From Lagopus muta (Eukaryota; Chordata; Aves; Galliformes; Phasianidae), in the NCBI RefSeq assembly GCF_023343835.1, contig NC_064443.1, positions 17,991,501 through 18,055,500 of the forward strand: DNA of 64,000 nt. Reading direction: 5' to 3'. Below the pieces are notes generated by a model. It was not told the origin of the DNA, searched no databases, and worked only from the letters and a program-made list of their open reading frames with translations. The position numbers and the translations under genes are program-made. Below are positions 1 to 13,300 of this stretch, one piece after another (within the stretch, counting starts at the first letter, position 1; the number at the start of each line of letters is the position of its first letter).

Positions 1-1265
1 GAGACAGCAGGCAGAAATTATGTGCTAAATGGGAAAAAGAGGTTTTCCAACTGGGGATGCAAGAGGTGATGGAAGGATGTGGCTGTCTGCAGAGTGCGGG
101 ACATGGGCTGCCTGTAGGTGTGACACACTGCTCGTCCAGGGCAGGAGCAGAAAGCAGCGGTGCATGCTGTGTGTGTCGGTGCCCATTTGCCTTGTGGTTG
201 CAGCAGCCAGGCACTCATGGTCCTGGAGCTGAGGAATCCTTGGAAACAGAGAGAGAAACGTGTTGTTTTCGTCCACTGGGGTGCATTTGCAGTGATATGG
301 TGACAGCCCCCAGCGTACCGCCGCTGTCACCAGCACTGAGCTCGGTTGATGTTACAGCGATTAATGACGTGCACAGTGGTGGCTAATGGTGGGTATTACA
401 GTGGTTGAGCAGCATGGTGTTCTGTAGCTGTCCCCTGTGCTGCTTCCACAGCGGCAGATCCTGCTGCACTGGTGTGGCATCAGCTGTGCTCCCCAAGAGC
501 TCCTGGGTAAAGAATTTTCTTTGCACATTTCAAATCACAGATTTAATGTAATGTTGGCCAAAGGCACTTCTGATAATGGAGCCATCCTGAGCCCTGTGGG
601 ACCACGCAGCGCTGTTCTCGCTTCCTCGGGGCTCAAGGCATTCACGTTGAATGGGATTTACGGGAGATCAGGCTTTCTGCTTTCACTGACTTAAAGCAGA
701 GCACAAGAAAACGGGATGAAAGACAGCTCTAATTGTGAGAACAGAGGAACCCCCGGAAGCATCCCTGGTGTGGTGCTAAGCAGGGGAGAGGAGGGATCAG
801 GAGTTATCCTCCATTTCCACCTGCTTCCCGCCATCCAGGAGATGGGTAGCGTTGCCCGTAACAGCGTTTTGGTGGGAAGGAGTACAGATTTGTGGAGGGG
901 AGACTGGGACCCTCATTGAAAAGCCCTCAGGTTCGTGCATCTCTGGCTGCAGCGCACACAGTGCGTGTTGCAGGGTTGTCCTGGAGAGCGCCGAGCACCA
1001 AAGCACAGTCTCACATAAAACCTACACAAGCTGTGTGTGTGAATTAGAGTTGCCCTCAAGTAAAGACACCGAAAACTCATGTAAATGATGCATTCAGTAT
1101 TTATGAATTGCGTGCCCAGAGGTTTCTGCCAGCTTAACTCACTCTGCAGCGGACAGTGGACTCTGTCTGCCGTTCGAGCCGTTAATAATTAATGGGAAGA
1201 GCAGTATGTGAATGTAACGTATGCATGTAACATAAGGTGTGTTCTGTGCCCATTTGTCTCTCCAG
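1..1265 (+). other. CNTN4 intron (partial)
   Basis: This is the 3' end of an intron inside the Ig5-coding part of CNTN4. It ends with the acceptor TGTCTCTCCAG just before 1266. Several short open frames occur on both strands, but none shows a recognisable protein or splice context, and I see no repeat. Confidence 0.8.
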
Positions 1266-1393
1266 AATCACCGTTTTGGATGATGGCAGCCTCCGAATTG
1301 TCAACGTCACCAAGTCGGACACTGGGAGCTACACCTGCGTGGCCACCAACCACTTTGGGACAGCGAGCAGCACCGGCAGCTTGGTTGTGAAAG
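1266..1393 (+). CDS. CNTN4: CNTN4 exon: end of Ig domain 5
   Basis: The exon encodes the last 42 residues of Ig5, including the DxGxYxC motif ([15 protein letters not shown]) with the second disulfide cysteine and an N-glycosylation site (NVT). It enters with one base completing a codon and leaves after one base. The donor is GTAACA. Confidence 0.95.
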
Positions 1394-4300
1394 GTAACAG
1401 TGATGTTCTCTGGTGAGCGCTACCCAGTGCTGGGCACAGCCTGCTCCTTTGCTGTTGACACACGTGGGCCTGTGGGAATCGCAGGTTCTTCAGCAGCCGG
1501 GCTCTCTGTCTGCACACAGCCTTGTGTGTCACATGGGGATGCAGTTCTGCAGCTCAGGAGTTCCAGGTGTTTGTTGGTGTGTACTCAGAATTTTTCCATC
1601 TGTTATTCTTTTTAAAGGCAGGACTTGTAAGGTTTCACAAAGACGTTTTAAGTAATGATCCGTTAAACAGCGTGATGCTGACAAATGTTTTAAATTCATT
1701 TGTCCTCTGCTTATGAGTAGTCCTGCGTCTGAGGAATTACTATAGGCAGTGAGTATATGGATTATCACACTTATAATAACTCTCCTCCTTATCTGGGGGA
1801 AAACCTCTCTTGGATAACACATCAGGGAAGACTGATTGCAAAGCAATAAATCAATCATGCAGCTCTGATGCTGTCAGTTTTCATTCTCCCGTGTTTTGGC
1901 ACTGATGGATAGCGTTTGGTTAGAGGGTCTCCCCATCAATTATTTCTGTGGTGGATAGGGAATACTTTAAAATGTTTCAGCGCAAGTTTTAATCCGTGTT
2001 TTTTACAGCCAGAGCAAGTAATGTCAGGCAAGTGCTGATAAAGCTGGTGAAGCCCTGTTGTGATTGTGAGCTGCAGGTGCCAGCAGTACAGCAGCACCTG
2101 TCGTCCCAGGGCAGAAGGTTAGCTCTCTGTTAGCTGTGTGGTTACGTTTGCAGTCGGGGAGGTTTGGAAGAGCTTGCATGGCACTTATCCATGTCCACAT
2201 CTGTCCCTGCAAAAAAAAAATAAATAAATAAAAATAGAGCAGAGTAGAAATCAGATCTCATTTCCATATGAGCTGATTCTGCCTTTTCTTGTTTTGTGTT
2301 GTCCTGAGGAGGAACCTGTAGCAAACAGCCATGAGAACAATGCTCAGAGACAACAGACATACAGAATCCTGTGTCTGTTACCAAAGGGTCGGTCGTCAAT
2401 TGCTTCTCCCAAAGGAAAGCTGGGAGCAGAGGGGTGAGCACAGAGAGGCAGGAGGGTCCCACTGTGATGCCACCAGATGCCCACGCACCCAAGCTTGGCT
2501 CTACAGCTCTTCGGTAGCTGGCCGATGGCATTTGGCACCCTGCAATCCAGTCACTGAGAACAGGACGGTGTTGGCCCACTGCTCTGAGTCAGGCTTCTGT
2601 CATCCACACCTTGTCCTTCCTCATTAGCAGTACGGAGGAGCTGGCACTTGAGTTCTTGGTAACTTGGGATCTTTGTGTTCGCATGGTTCACACATTGCCG
2701 TGCTTCATGGTGGGGTTACAGAGGATTAGCAAGTGTTTTTTTCTCCCTCAGTGCTCCGTTTTCACTTGGTTCCATTAGCATTAATGGAAGTGACATGTGT
2801 GCATGAAGCAGAGAATACACTCTTTTAAGCCCAGGATGTGGATATTAGCAGCAGACAGAGAAATGCAATTTCACAGTCTATCCCATAAAAAGTATAAAAG
2901 AGCAGAAACTATTCTGAACTCCAAATGAACTGTGTAAAATACTCTTATTTTATATTGAAATGCTTGAGTTTCCCTGCCCTAAGTAAAACATGGGCAGGGT
3001 TTGACAGAAATATGACCGAATATCTTACTTTAACTCTGTTTTGTGGTGTAAAAAAGACTAATTTATCAGCTGATGAGTTTTTTGACCTTAAGATATGCTT
3101 ATATTCTCTCCTAACTCATGTCATTGGGTAAAACGCAGTGAAGGTCGAAAGGCATTTTTTCCAGCTTTCCTCTGTTCTCCCATTAACATTGCAGGGTCTC
3201 TCTCTCTTCTTTTTTCTTTCTTATTTTTTTTTCCTCTCTCAGCAAGAAATGCCAACAGTGTCACAGACAGTGTGGGCAAGGATGGGAGGAGGAGGAGAAT
3301 GTCTGTTACCCCAGAACCAAGGAGCTTAAAATAAACGTCTGGCAAACAACCAGAGAGGGATGAATAAATATTCATATTCTGCATGACTAGACAGCTTACA
3401 AAATATGAAATTCTGATGGGTGCCCATAGGGCTGTGTATTAACATGCTGTTGTCAGAGCTGCTGAGCCTCAGTGGCTTCCCAAACCTGTGAGCTTGTGTT
3501 TTGGGTTTCTTCCATTGGTTTGCTCTTGGTGAGAACTCTTCTGGCCTCTGAGACCTCAAATCTTGCAAATTTACATGTCAGGTTTGACCTTTAAATTAAA
3601 AAGCAGGATTGAATTTGTAGGGACGATGGAGAATCCCACAGATGGCCTTCAGAGCTATGTAAAACACGGCATGTCTTTATATGTAGCACTCATAAATATG
3701 AATTTTCCATCCTTCTTTTTCCATTTTTACTGTACTTGAGGCTAAATGTTCAGTTCTTCCAACGCGAAGCAGGACTATAGCCTTCCTCAGCACCAGAGAT
3801 TGCATGACAAAGCGTATAAACTGTGCAGCAGGAGTTGATTTCTGTTTAACGCCGTTGTATAAATTGGCTTTGAAATAGGAAGCTCATTTCAAGACTCTGC
3901 AGTACGAGCTCTGAGCTGGTGCAGCACAAGGAGGGGCTGGGGCCAGGGGCTGCTCCTGCAGAGATGTCCCAGCTCCTGTGGAGGCAGGGCGAACCGCTGT
4001 GTGAGTGCTTGGCAGGGTCTGTAATTTCTGCTCTGGTAGCGAAGCACAGTTCTGGTTGTACACTTACATCTCTGACAAGGGCAAGTTCCAACAGTATTAT
4101 TTGCCTGTTTCATTATGATGTACTTTTAACATTTTCCTCCTGCCATTAGCTTGTCTCGCTTTGACTGTTATGGGAGGACTCAAAGCAGTAAAAGCAGGAG
4201 AATTTTTGTTAGCTGGTGTCCATATCATTTTAGCAGAAAAATAATACAAAGATAATGTCAGTAGGTTATTTTTTCCTCACACTTGAATAGTCTGATTGTC

Positions 4301-7300
4301 TTGACTTTGTCCAGCACGGGGATTGGCATCATTTTCTATAAAGCTTCATATTTTCCATTCCGAGCGTATTCCTTTGTACGGACATCAAATTGGTGCATTG
4401 CACTTAAAATTGAAAAGATTTATTAAATACTGTAAACTTCAGTCCGTTATCAAAAGGCTTTTCAGAATCTTCAGTGTTATTATCTTCAAACCTGGTGTAG
4501 AAGAGGCTGGGCTCGTAGTTGAGAGGCAGCCCTGTGCTCATCATTGTGGGCACAGCCTTTGAGCTCTGTACAGTGTTGTTGGGACGCTGAGGTCTTCTGG
4601 CTCCTCTTGCCATCTGTGATTGCTGGGTTTCGACATAACTTGATGGGTATTGATCTCTGTGGTTTGGAAAATAGTTTGCCTTGCAGCCAAGGGGCTAAAG
4701 TGCATTTGGTAGTGCTTTGGATTGTTTTAATAGATAAGGAAGAACTATTTTATTTTTTTCATCTTGAGAGAGAGAACGAATGTTGTGCTGTCCATAGGGA
4801 ACTGGCAAGAGTTTAGTCCTCTATCTCCAAAGGTGCACTGCAGTGCAGAGACTTTGCTTTCTAATGGCTGACCATCTGTCTGCGGCGGCGTATTTCATAA
4901 GTTGTGTTCTGAACATTGTTGGTGGTGCATAGTGCAGGGTTCCTTTGAGTTGTTTGTGGCTTAATTGCTTCATAACAGAGACAGCTGATATGCGCTAACA
5001 CGTGCCATCAATGCTCCCTTCTCTACTTCAGTGCCCAGGGCCCTCCCAGAGCGCAGCCAGGGCTTGTTTGAGTTTAGAAAGAAACTCATTAAATGACACC
5101 TTGTGTTGAAGGCAAAATATTTAATTTATAAAAGAGAAGCAGGCTTAAAAATAATAATCTCAGAGCAGCCCTTTAGGGCTGTCCATATATTATGGGCTTT
5201 TGGAATGAACCTTTTTAGCACACAGGGTGGGTGTTTGGCTGGTACCAAAGCCAAGATATTCTGCACGAAACAGAGAACTCTGAAATAGTCAAAAGTTGTC
5301 TTAATTTTTTATTATTATTGTATTTTTTTTTGTGATGGCTGCACGCAGTTTCTATATGTGGTCCAGATATGAATATTCTTTATCTGACTTAACACTTGTT
5401 CTGAGAAATGTCAGGGAGAAAAAGTAAAAAAGTAAAAAAACAAACCTGTTTTTCTCCTTAATCTCTGTATCAGAGTTTTGTAAGGAAAATAAATAAAAAG
5501 GATTAGAGAGAACTGCAGACATATGAAAGCAAAAATTCATTCAAAAGGGCATGTTGGTACATTGTCATGTTTATGAAATAAAGCTTATTCCTCAATTTGA
5601 AAGCCTTTCTTGACTTCTAGCTCACATCCAGTAGAAAGTGCTTGATTTTAACAGTTGACAATGAAAGCTGTAATCTTTGGCTGTAAAATTGCAAAGTAAC
5701 ATATTCCGCTCTAATTGGACTATTTCCACTGAAACAAATTATTTCTAGGGCATAATTAAGGGTCTTTTATTAGGTTTAAGTAAAAATTATGACCCAGGGC
5801 ACTGCGTGAAAGGCGTGCTTGTAAATGAAAGAGCTGTGAATCCATTCTTCCCAACCATGGCACCCTGAGGCTTTAGGCATGGTTTGCTGGAGGTCATTAA
5901 TGAGCATTGGGTAGCAGAGCTCCAGGTAGAAACTGGTGGGTTTGGTGGCCAGTAGATGCTGTCTTACTTCAGGATCCTTGCAGGTTTTAAAGCACTTCAG
6001 ATATGGGTTACAATCAGGTACTTTCTTGTTTCAAGCAACTTACAAGTTCATTTACAATTGCAAACCGCAGCAAACGTCACTGAATGATACCCAAACAAAA
6101 TTGCCTTCTGCAGCAGGAGAGCTCATCTTGTGTTTCAGATGAGACCCAACTCAGCCATTCATGAATGAACAGTGCCACGAGCTCTGTTTCTTGTCTGGGA
6201 GAGAGGAAAAAAAAAAGTAGGTCATCTTCTAAGGCCAAAAACAGTAAATGGCAAAGATACGTGTGAATGAAATGAACCATCAGTTACCAGTGGTTTGCAC
6301 TGAGGGCCAGCTGAATGTTGGGTTTTTTTTTCTTGTAAGCACTTACTGATCATAACAAATAAAACTTGTAAACACAATATAACTGTTAAGCTTCATTAAA
6401 TTTGCAGCAGACAATTAATTTTTTCAGGCAATTCAAATGCTCTTCTGTAGCACTGACTCGGTTTAATTGAACATATTACCACAAGCAGACAATAAGAAAT
6501 ATATTGAAGATATCCATCTGGCTTTCATGGAAAACCTTGTGCGTTTCACTTTCTGTGGCTGTCACAAGCCTTACTAATTGCCTCATTTTGGCTGTTTTAC
6601 AGTCAGTGTGATTTAGCCATTAATGTGATAAAAGTCATCGTAGTGAAGAGCTTGATATTAAAAAGCATAGATCTCTGGCCTATCTCTCCTGCCAGTTTTG
6701 GAGTTATCTCTGGTGTTATTAGAGTTATATTTTTAAAAGCAGAGATACAAACATACCAACTTTTATGAAGCTACTCCAGGTATTTTGACTGTCAAATTCT
6801 GCTTGTGAAATCAGAGTGGAACGTGTGCTCTGGGTAAATGCAGCACATTGCTCTCCCTGCTTCCCACCCCACCACCTTCCCTCTTGGCTCTGTGTGCTGC
6901 AACCTCCAGCCAACCTTAAGGCACAGCAGGAGCTGGGATGGATGGCTTAGAATAATGCCTTACAAAGCTCAGCACTTTCTTCTTAGGAAATTTTCTGTCC
7001 TCTCCCACGCAGAAAAGAAAAGCAAAGAAGTTCAGGAGTTGACTCAGTCATCAATAGAAGATTGGGTGTTTAGCTCATCACTGAAGATCAAATCCATACA
7101 TCAGCTGAAAAGGGAGATGACCTATAGGTTAAACGCAGACTCTTAATGAGACAAAAGCAGGTTAATTAATGCTTTTCATCAACTTTCTTTAATTTATTTT
7201 AACGCGATCCATTTCAGAAAGGTTAAAGTATTTCTCAGTTTTTGAATACAAATGAAAATCCAGCATAAAATGGAACCGTAGATCAAAGACTTCTGATACG

Positions 7301-10300
7301 TATTTTAATCAAAATGCAGTGCAGTAGACATGTGATGTGATTGGATGAAGAATGTAAGCAACACATTATTTTTTCCAATAGTTTGTTGCATAACTTAAGA
7401 AGACTACCCAGAGCTTATTAACTGGAAGCGGCCGTCCACCTGGGGGCACTTACAAATTCATGAGAAAAGCCAAATACATTTGACTGAGCTTTTTTCCACC
7501 CATTTCTTAGCCAGTAGCTGCAGGGAATTAATTTAGATTTCCAGGAGCTACTAGCAGCGGGAGGAAGAGCTGAGGTCTGTGGGTTGAGCCAGGACCGTGC
7601 GCTCCGGTTAACGAGGCAGGAGCACCAGGCAGAGCAAGGCGAGAGCTTCACACACACTGGCTACTCAGTGATAGAGATCCAACAGGGGTTGGATGTAAGG
7701 GTCTGTGTTCTCAGTTCCTGTAACTCTGTGTTTGTTAGTGGACTCGCTGGGAATTTCTGGCTACAAAAGATCCTGTAGCTTCTAGCTTCATGCAACTGTT
7801 TTGTTCCTAGAGAACCAAAAATGATGATTTTACTGCAACGGGACAAAAATCCCATGCATCCTCTTGTTCTTTCAGGAAAACTTTCTGTTGTCAGTCTACT
7901 GACACAGTGAGTTTGATCATCATCCCAAGGGGGTGATGGCGAGGATTTATCCTTTTCCAAAGCATGCAGTGGGATGAGCTTCATGGAAATCCCACAAGTC
8001 TTGAGTACTCTAAGAGAAAAGGATACAGCGGAGAAAACTTGAGATCATCACAGCACACAGTCCTGTTGTGCAAGATGGGGGGGTGCCCCTGGAGCCACTT
8101 CTCTTCACACCCAAGCAGTTCAGTGTGTGCAGGGAGGGATGGGGAAGATAATGATGCCGATATTACATGCATTGAGAAAATGACTGTCTGTCCCCATTGC
8201 AAGTGAGAGATGAAGGAATCACTCCGGGGGAATAAAGAGTAACAGTGGTAATGACTCTGTTATCCCCAAGAACTTTATATCCTTGAAAATAGTAACTAAG
8301 AGCAGACTGGCCTGAAGGCTATGTTTTTAACTTCAAAGATACAGATGAAGTGTTTGGAGAGCACATTTTCTGTAGTAGGAGGAAAATGTGTGAGTGGTGA
8401 AGGAAAGAATCTGGGACAGTACTCGGGGAAATATCAGTCTTTGTGTGTGTTTTCTCAGAAGCGGTTTTGGAAGCAGCTTAGCAGAACCAAACTTCAGAGG
8501 CTTTGAACAGTTTTGACTTTTTCTCCCTGAGCCCAACTGGATCGGAAGGGGAATGGAGCGCCAGTGTACTCAGAGTTGCATATCAGGTAGTAAGAGCTCA
8601 GCGCACAACGATAAAGTCTGGCCGTGATGATGGTTCTTAGCGCATCAAAGAGTAACTAAAGCACTGCTTTAGTGTGATGAGGTGATGTTTGCAGTGTTAG
8701 GGACTCCTGGAACCTGATTCTCACCTCATCTAATGCAATTTAAGTAAGATGATGGGCAATCGCATCAAAGTTAATGTGAGGCTAGAGACCCTTATCTTAA
8801 TCCTGGAGTCATGGTGGCAGAGAGAATTTGACATCAGATACTGCCTGAAGAGGTTAAGTTCTAGGTGTGCTGTATCACAGCATTAAACCAGTTATTTGGG
8901 AACATGATGGAACGTGAACCTTCATGGTCCAATAGCAGACTGCTTGTGAAAGACAAGGGAGTTTTGTCATCCACTTCTTTTGCTGTGCCTTGGGTTGCTT
9001 CTCTCTCTCATGCAAACTCTCTTACTTGAAATACAAATTTTATTTGCGTTATGTTTGAAGTTTTTGATTGGATTATAAAGAGCTAATGATCAAAGTTGTA
9101 GATTTCAGTACTGTTTTCTTCTAGCTTCATTGCAAATATATTGAAATATTAATCTTTATTAGAATTTAAAGAGTGAGCAGTATTTCTCCAGTGAAAATTT
9201 CAGTTTCTTTCATGTGTCGGTAGGAAGTCTTTGCAGCAACTCAAGCCTGAATTCATTCATCCTGATAACAAAGTGCATGGTGGAATGGGAGAGGAATGAC
9301 ATCTCAGACAGCAGAAAGCAACAGGTGGGGATGTCAGGGAGGAATACTGCAGACCACATCTTGCATCCCAGCAAAGCTGTGTGCTGAGAAAGACAGGGCT
9401 AAGCTCATCCGTTGCTGAAACCAGGCTGGAAGGAGAGGTGCTGCTGCTGACCTGCTGCTTGTTTCTCCCCCTCTCCACATGTCTTTTCACTAGTTAGACC
9501 TTGGCTCTTGTTTTGAAGCAACGTGCATAGGAAAAAACTTGTGGCTAATTAGAAATAAAATGCCGTGTAACAGGAGAAATGCGAGGGATGCTTTAACGAT
9601 GCCCTGTGTTGAATATTTATTCAGCAGCATAGAAGCTGAGAATTTTGAACAAGTTCTAATGATGGGATGATATTGCAGGTTGTTGTTCTCATTCCACACA
9701 TGCTCCTGCCTTGATCCTGCCCCTGTGTAACATCAGTACATCAACAGGAGAGCAAAACAGGAGCGAGGTGCTCCGAAGGGCTTGCCTTCTCAATTTGTCA
9801 CCGACTAATTGGGACGTGGGAATGCAAGGCACTTCCTTGCAAGGAGCAGAGCGCACAGAGACAGCCTTACCTTCACCAGGAAGCAAATTAAACCTTTGTG
9901 GCCCAGGAAATGGCCTCTGAAGGTTTGTTTTGTTGGCTCTGTTAGACTGTAAGTTGATCTTTTTGGAGAGAGGTGTTTGGGTTTCGGTCCTGCCTGGCAG
10001 CAGAGAGGTCTCTACAGGGTTTCAAGTAAAAGTTTATCTTAAATAAGAATATCTACTGTGCACAGCGGTGTAAGAAGACGAAACACTTTCTAATGAAGGC
10101 CTTACTTCCATGTGATAGGCTGAGTAAATAGGGCTGCAGAGACTTTTAATGACTTGCCCAAGGTCAGACAAGGAAAGAAAGGAACGGAGCTCATTTTATT
10201 CCCTTTCACTCCAAGATCTGTGCTCTTGCTGGCCTTCATCCCACAGAGCTCCTCGCTCTGTACTTTCCTCTCTCTTTTGCTTATCTAATTCTCCATTCCG

Positions 10301-13300
10301 CGTAATTCCGTTAAGCTTAATTGTTCACATTTGGTTGTGATTCAAACTCTGAAAATTCAAGCAAGTATTTAATAGGATGGCTCACATGCTGTGTTTGCCC
10401 CTAGCAGGAGCAATTTACAAGCCGGCAGTTTTGTAGATGCTCCCTCTGCGAATAGCCACTAAATAGAGCTCAAATCACTCCCTTGCTTGCTTTTCCTCTC
10501 CCCGTTGTCTGACTCAGTTCTTCGGATGCTTGTAAATTCCAGAGGTTTGGGATAATTGCTATTGTGCTCTCCTAATTAGTTTTAAACTTGCCAGGTACTT
10601 TCTGACAGGGCACTATCCACACGTTTTTTCTGCCATTTGTATGCAAAAGCTGAATAAGAATTCAGCATTATCGTTAACTAGAGGCATCCATTTTCCATCT
10701 GAAAAAAGAATACATATTAGAACATTTTAAATAGTTTTAAGTAGAAAACTCTATGTTGCTGTGACAGCAATATTTTTTCCGAGCACTCGGTTTATTAAGA
10801 AATTTGACTTTTTCATTTGAGGTTGACCTTTAAGCTGACCTGACAGGGTTTTTCTGAAACAGCAAGTAAGTCTTTGCATAATTGATTGCTCTACCTGTCT
10901 GCAGATGGTTTGTATCTGGTCTCTCCCAATGCAGTACAACTTCTTAATTATGTCTTGTTGTCAAGATGGCATTTGCTGAGGCATTAGAGAAATGCCCCGA
11001 TTTCTTTTCTAGTGAAGATTGCCAATAGCTTGGGAATTGCAGGTTTTACTTTTGTGTGGTAGAGTCATTTCTCTATGGGAGCTTCTTGTGAGAACTTCTA
11101 CTAATTATATTCTAATTATAAAATAGTAGGAGCAGATGCTGCTATAGATAAATACTTTGGCTGAAGGCATTCATGGGATTGATACAGCAGCCCAACCAGA
11201 AGAGAAGCCCTTGTGGTAACAGCAGGAGATAGACACTCAGTGGTGAAAACTGAGGTGGTCATTTTTCCTAATGACACATAGCCACGAGTTCTGGTGGGAA
11301 TATAACAGTGAGGGAATGTTACTGAGAACTAATTGTATTAATTTTGAGCACAAAGAGGATCGTCTCTTCATGCAGATTCCATTCTGTATGAAATAGTACT
11401 TATAGATAAATACAAGACTTGATTTGGATGGGATTAAGGATGGTTAGGCTGTGCATCATCCACTGGGAAGCTTGAAATTCCACCTAGTGATTTTCATGCC
11501 TTCCCGTAGGCTTGACAGCTCCAAGAGGCATGGACTCCTCATGACTCTAAATTTGGGATTTATTCTTGCTTGTCAGCTTATTCCTAACATCTAGGTCCTG
11601 AGCAGGAGGGTGTAGATAACTGACATAGGGCTCAGATAGGGAAAATCTAGAACCCTGCTCTACCACGAAAGTGCAAAGACCATGTCAGTCACTTTATAAT
11701 TTCTCAGTTTGAATGCCTGCCTCTCATATTATTGCTGCTCTGTTTCTTTTTGAAGATTTTTATTTGTGGTCATTACCATTCCAAACATGTTTAAAAGCCC
11801 CATAAATCAACAGCCCCAGCAGGTTAAGCTGTTCAAAGGGGCAGAATGCTTTTGGCCACAGCCCACATGCATGGGCTGCACAACAGACAGCATGGCATGG
11901 TTTGCACAGTTACCTGTGTCTTGTGTTACAAGGGGAATGGTGATTGATCCTTCAGTGACTTGCAATTTATCAAAGATTAGATATGATTTCTCCTGTATCT
12001 GATTAACCTTCTCTGTAAGACGGCCATCATTTTTGTAATGACAGTAGATTATTCCATACTTGAAAAGATGGATATCAGCTAGTTTCAATCAATAGCCCAC
12101 AAAAGGTGACACCTTGGATTCCCTGGGTTATCTATAAAGTGTGTCACAAATTGTTCAATCGTTTGTCATATATACCAATTTCATTTAATGCACCTCTGAA
12201 GTGGAGTGGCTTTCAGTTGAGCCTGAAATGCAAAGAGAGACAGAAGGTACGTTTGGGTTTTGTAGCATAATCAGGCACTGTTACACACTGCCATAAAGAG
12301 CAGGGATGAATTTCTGTGAGTGACAGATTTGACTGTCATTTCAGGACCCCATTAGATATGATTTTCTTTCTCACAGTTGTATGGAGAGATCTTGATTTGA
12401 TAAGATTGCATTGCACTGCTAAAATGGAGGTTAAAATGAAGTATTGTGCCCTCTTGTTATTTAAGTAACACTCTTTGTACTCTCAGTGGAGTGGATGTAT
12501 TTTCATATATTTTGTCTTTGAATTTGCTGTAATGGTACATCCCTCCCCAGTATCCTTTGATGCGATTCCATTCTTAATGTGTTTTCAGATTTAAATTAAC
12601 CTTCATTTATTATTCAGCCACACAAAGGATGTGTATTTGAGTATGCAGAAATGCAATCCGCTGATTGACTGCCGGGTCTCTGTCTGCAAGGTGGGAGGCA
12701 TTAATTCCTCGGAGGGAGACTTGCATCAATTCAGACAGTTTTCAATCTGTGGGAAGCTCTTTTTCAGCATCAGTTTAAGAAATTCATTAATAATTTGGGC
12801 CTCAGCTGCAGTTGAACTCTGAACGAAGCCAAGAAGGCGATCTCAAAAGTGAGGCTTAAGGACATGGATGGGCAGATTACGAGGAGCAACGTTTAAACTC
12901 TTCTCTTAAAACAAACCTTGCCCGCACCAAAGCAAAGAGCATTCCTAAAGGACTCATGCGACGTGCTGAAGCACCTATCTGAAAGTAACAGCGTGGAAGT
13001 TCCACTGCTGTAGTTCTACTATGGCGAGTTTTAAGCCAAGTGAGTTGAAAGACCAAGATCCTCTTTCAGGAAAGCAATTTTAGCACATCGAAGCACCCAG
13101 CTGAACTGAGCGTGTTGCTGGAGCAGTCTTCAGTCTTCCAGGAAAGGTCAAATGTTCCACCCCTCCGTTCCTTAATCCCTGTTAGATACGTGGCCATACT
13201 ACATTTTCAGTTGTTCACCAGTCATTACTCTTTTTAGTCCGGGGCCATGTTTTCCTGTCTTAAGCATTTTTCACAGGATCCAATGATGCCCAGAGCATTA

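Noticed and set aside
2142-2579. 145-codon minus-strand open frame in the CNTN4 intron
   Set aside because: It runs through a simple A/TAAA repeat (a Phe/Tyr run in translation) and shows no domain.
3196-3330. Very strong polypyrimidine tract and CAG in the large CNTN4 intron, suggesting a cryptic exon
   Set aside because: No good donor follows in a frame that fits CNTN4 phases, and the encoded residues have no contactin similarity.
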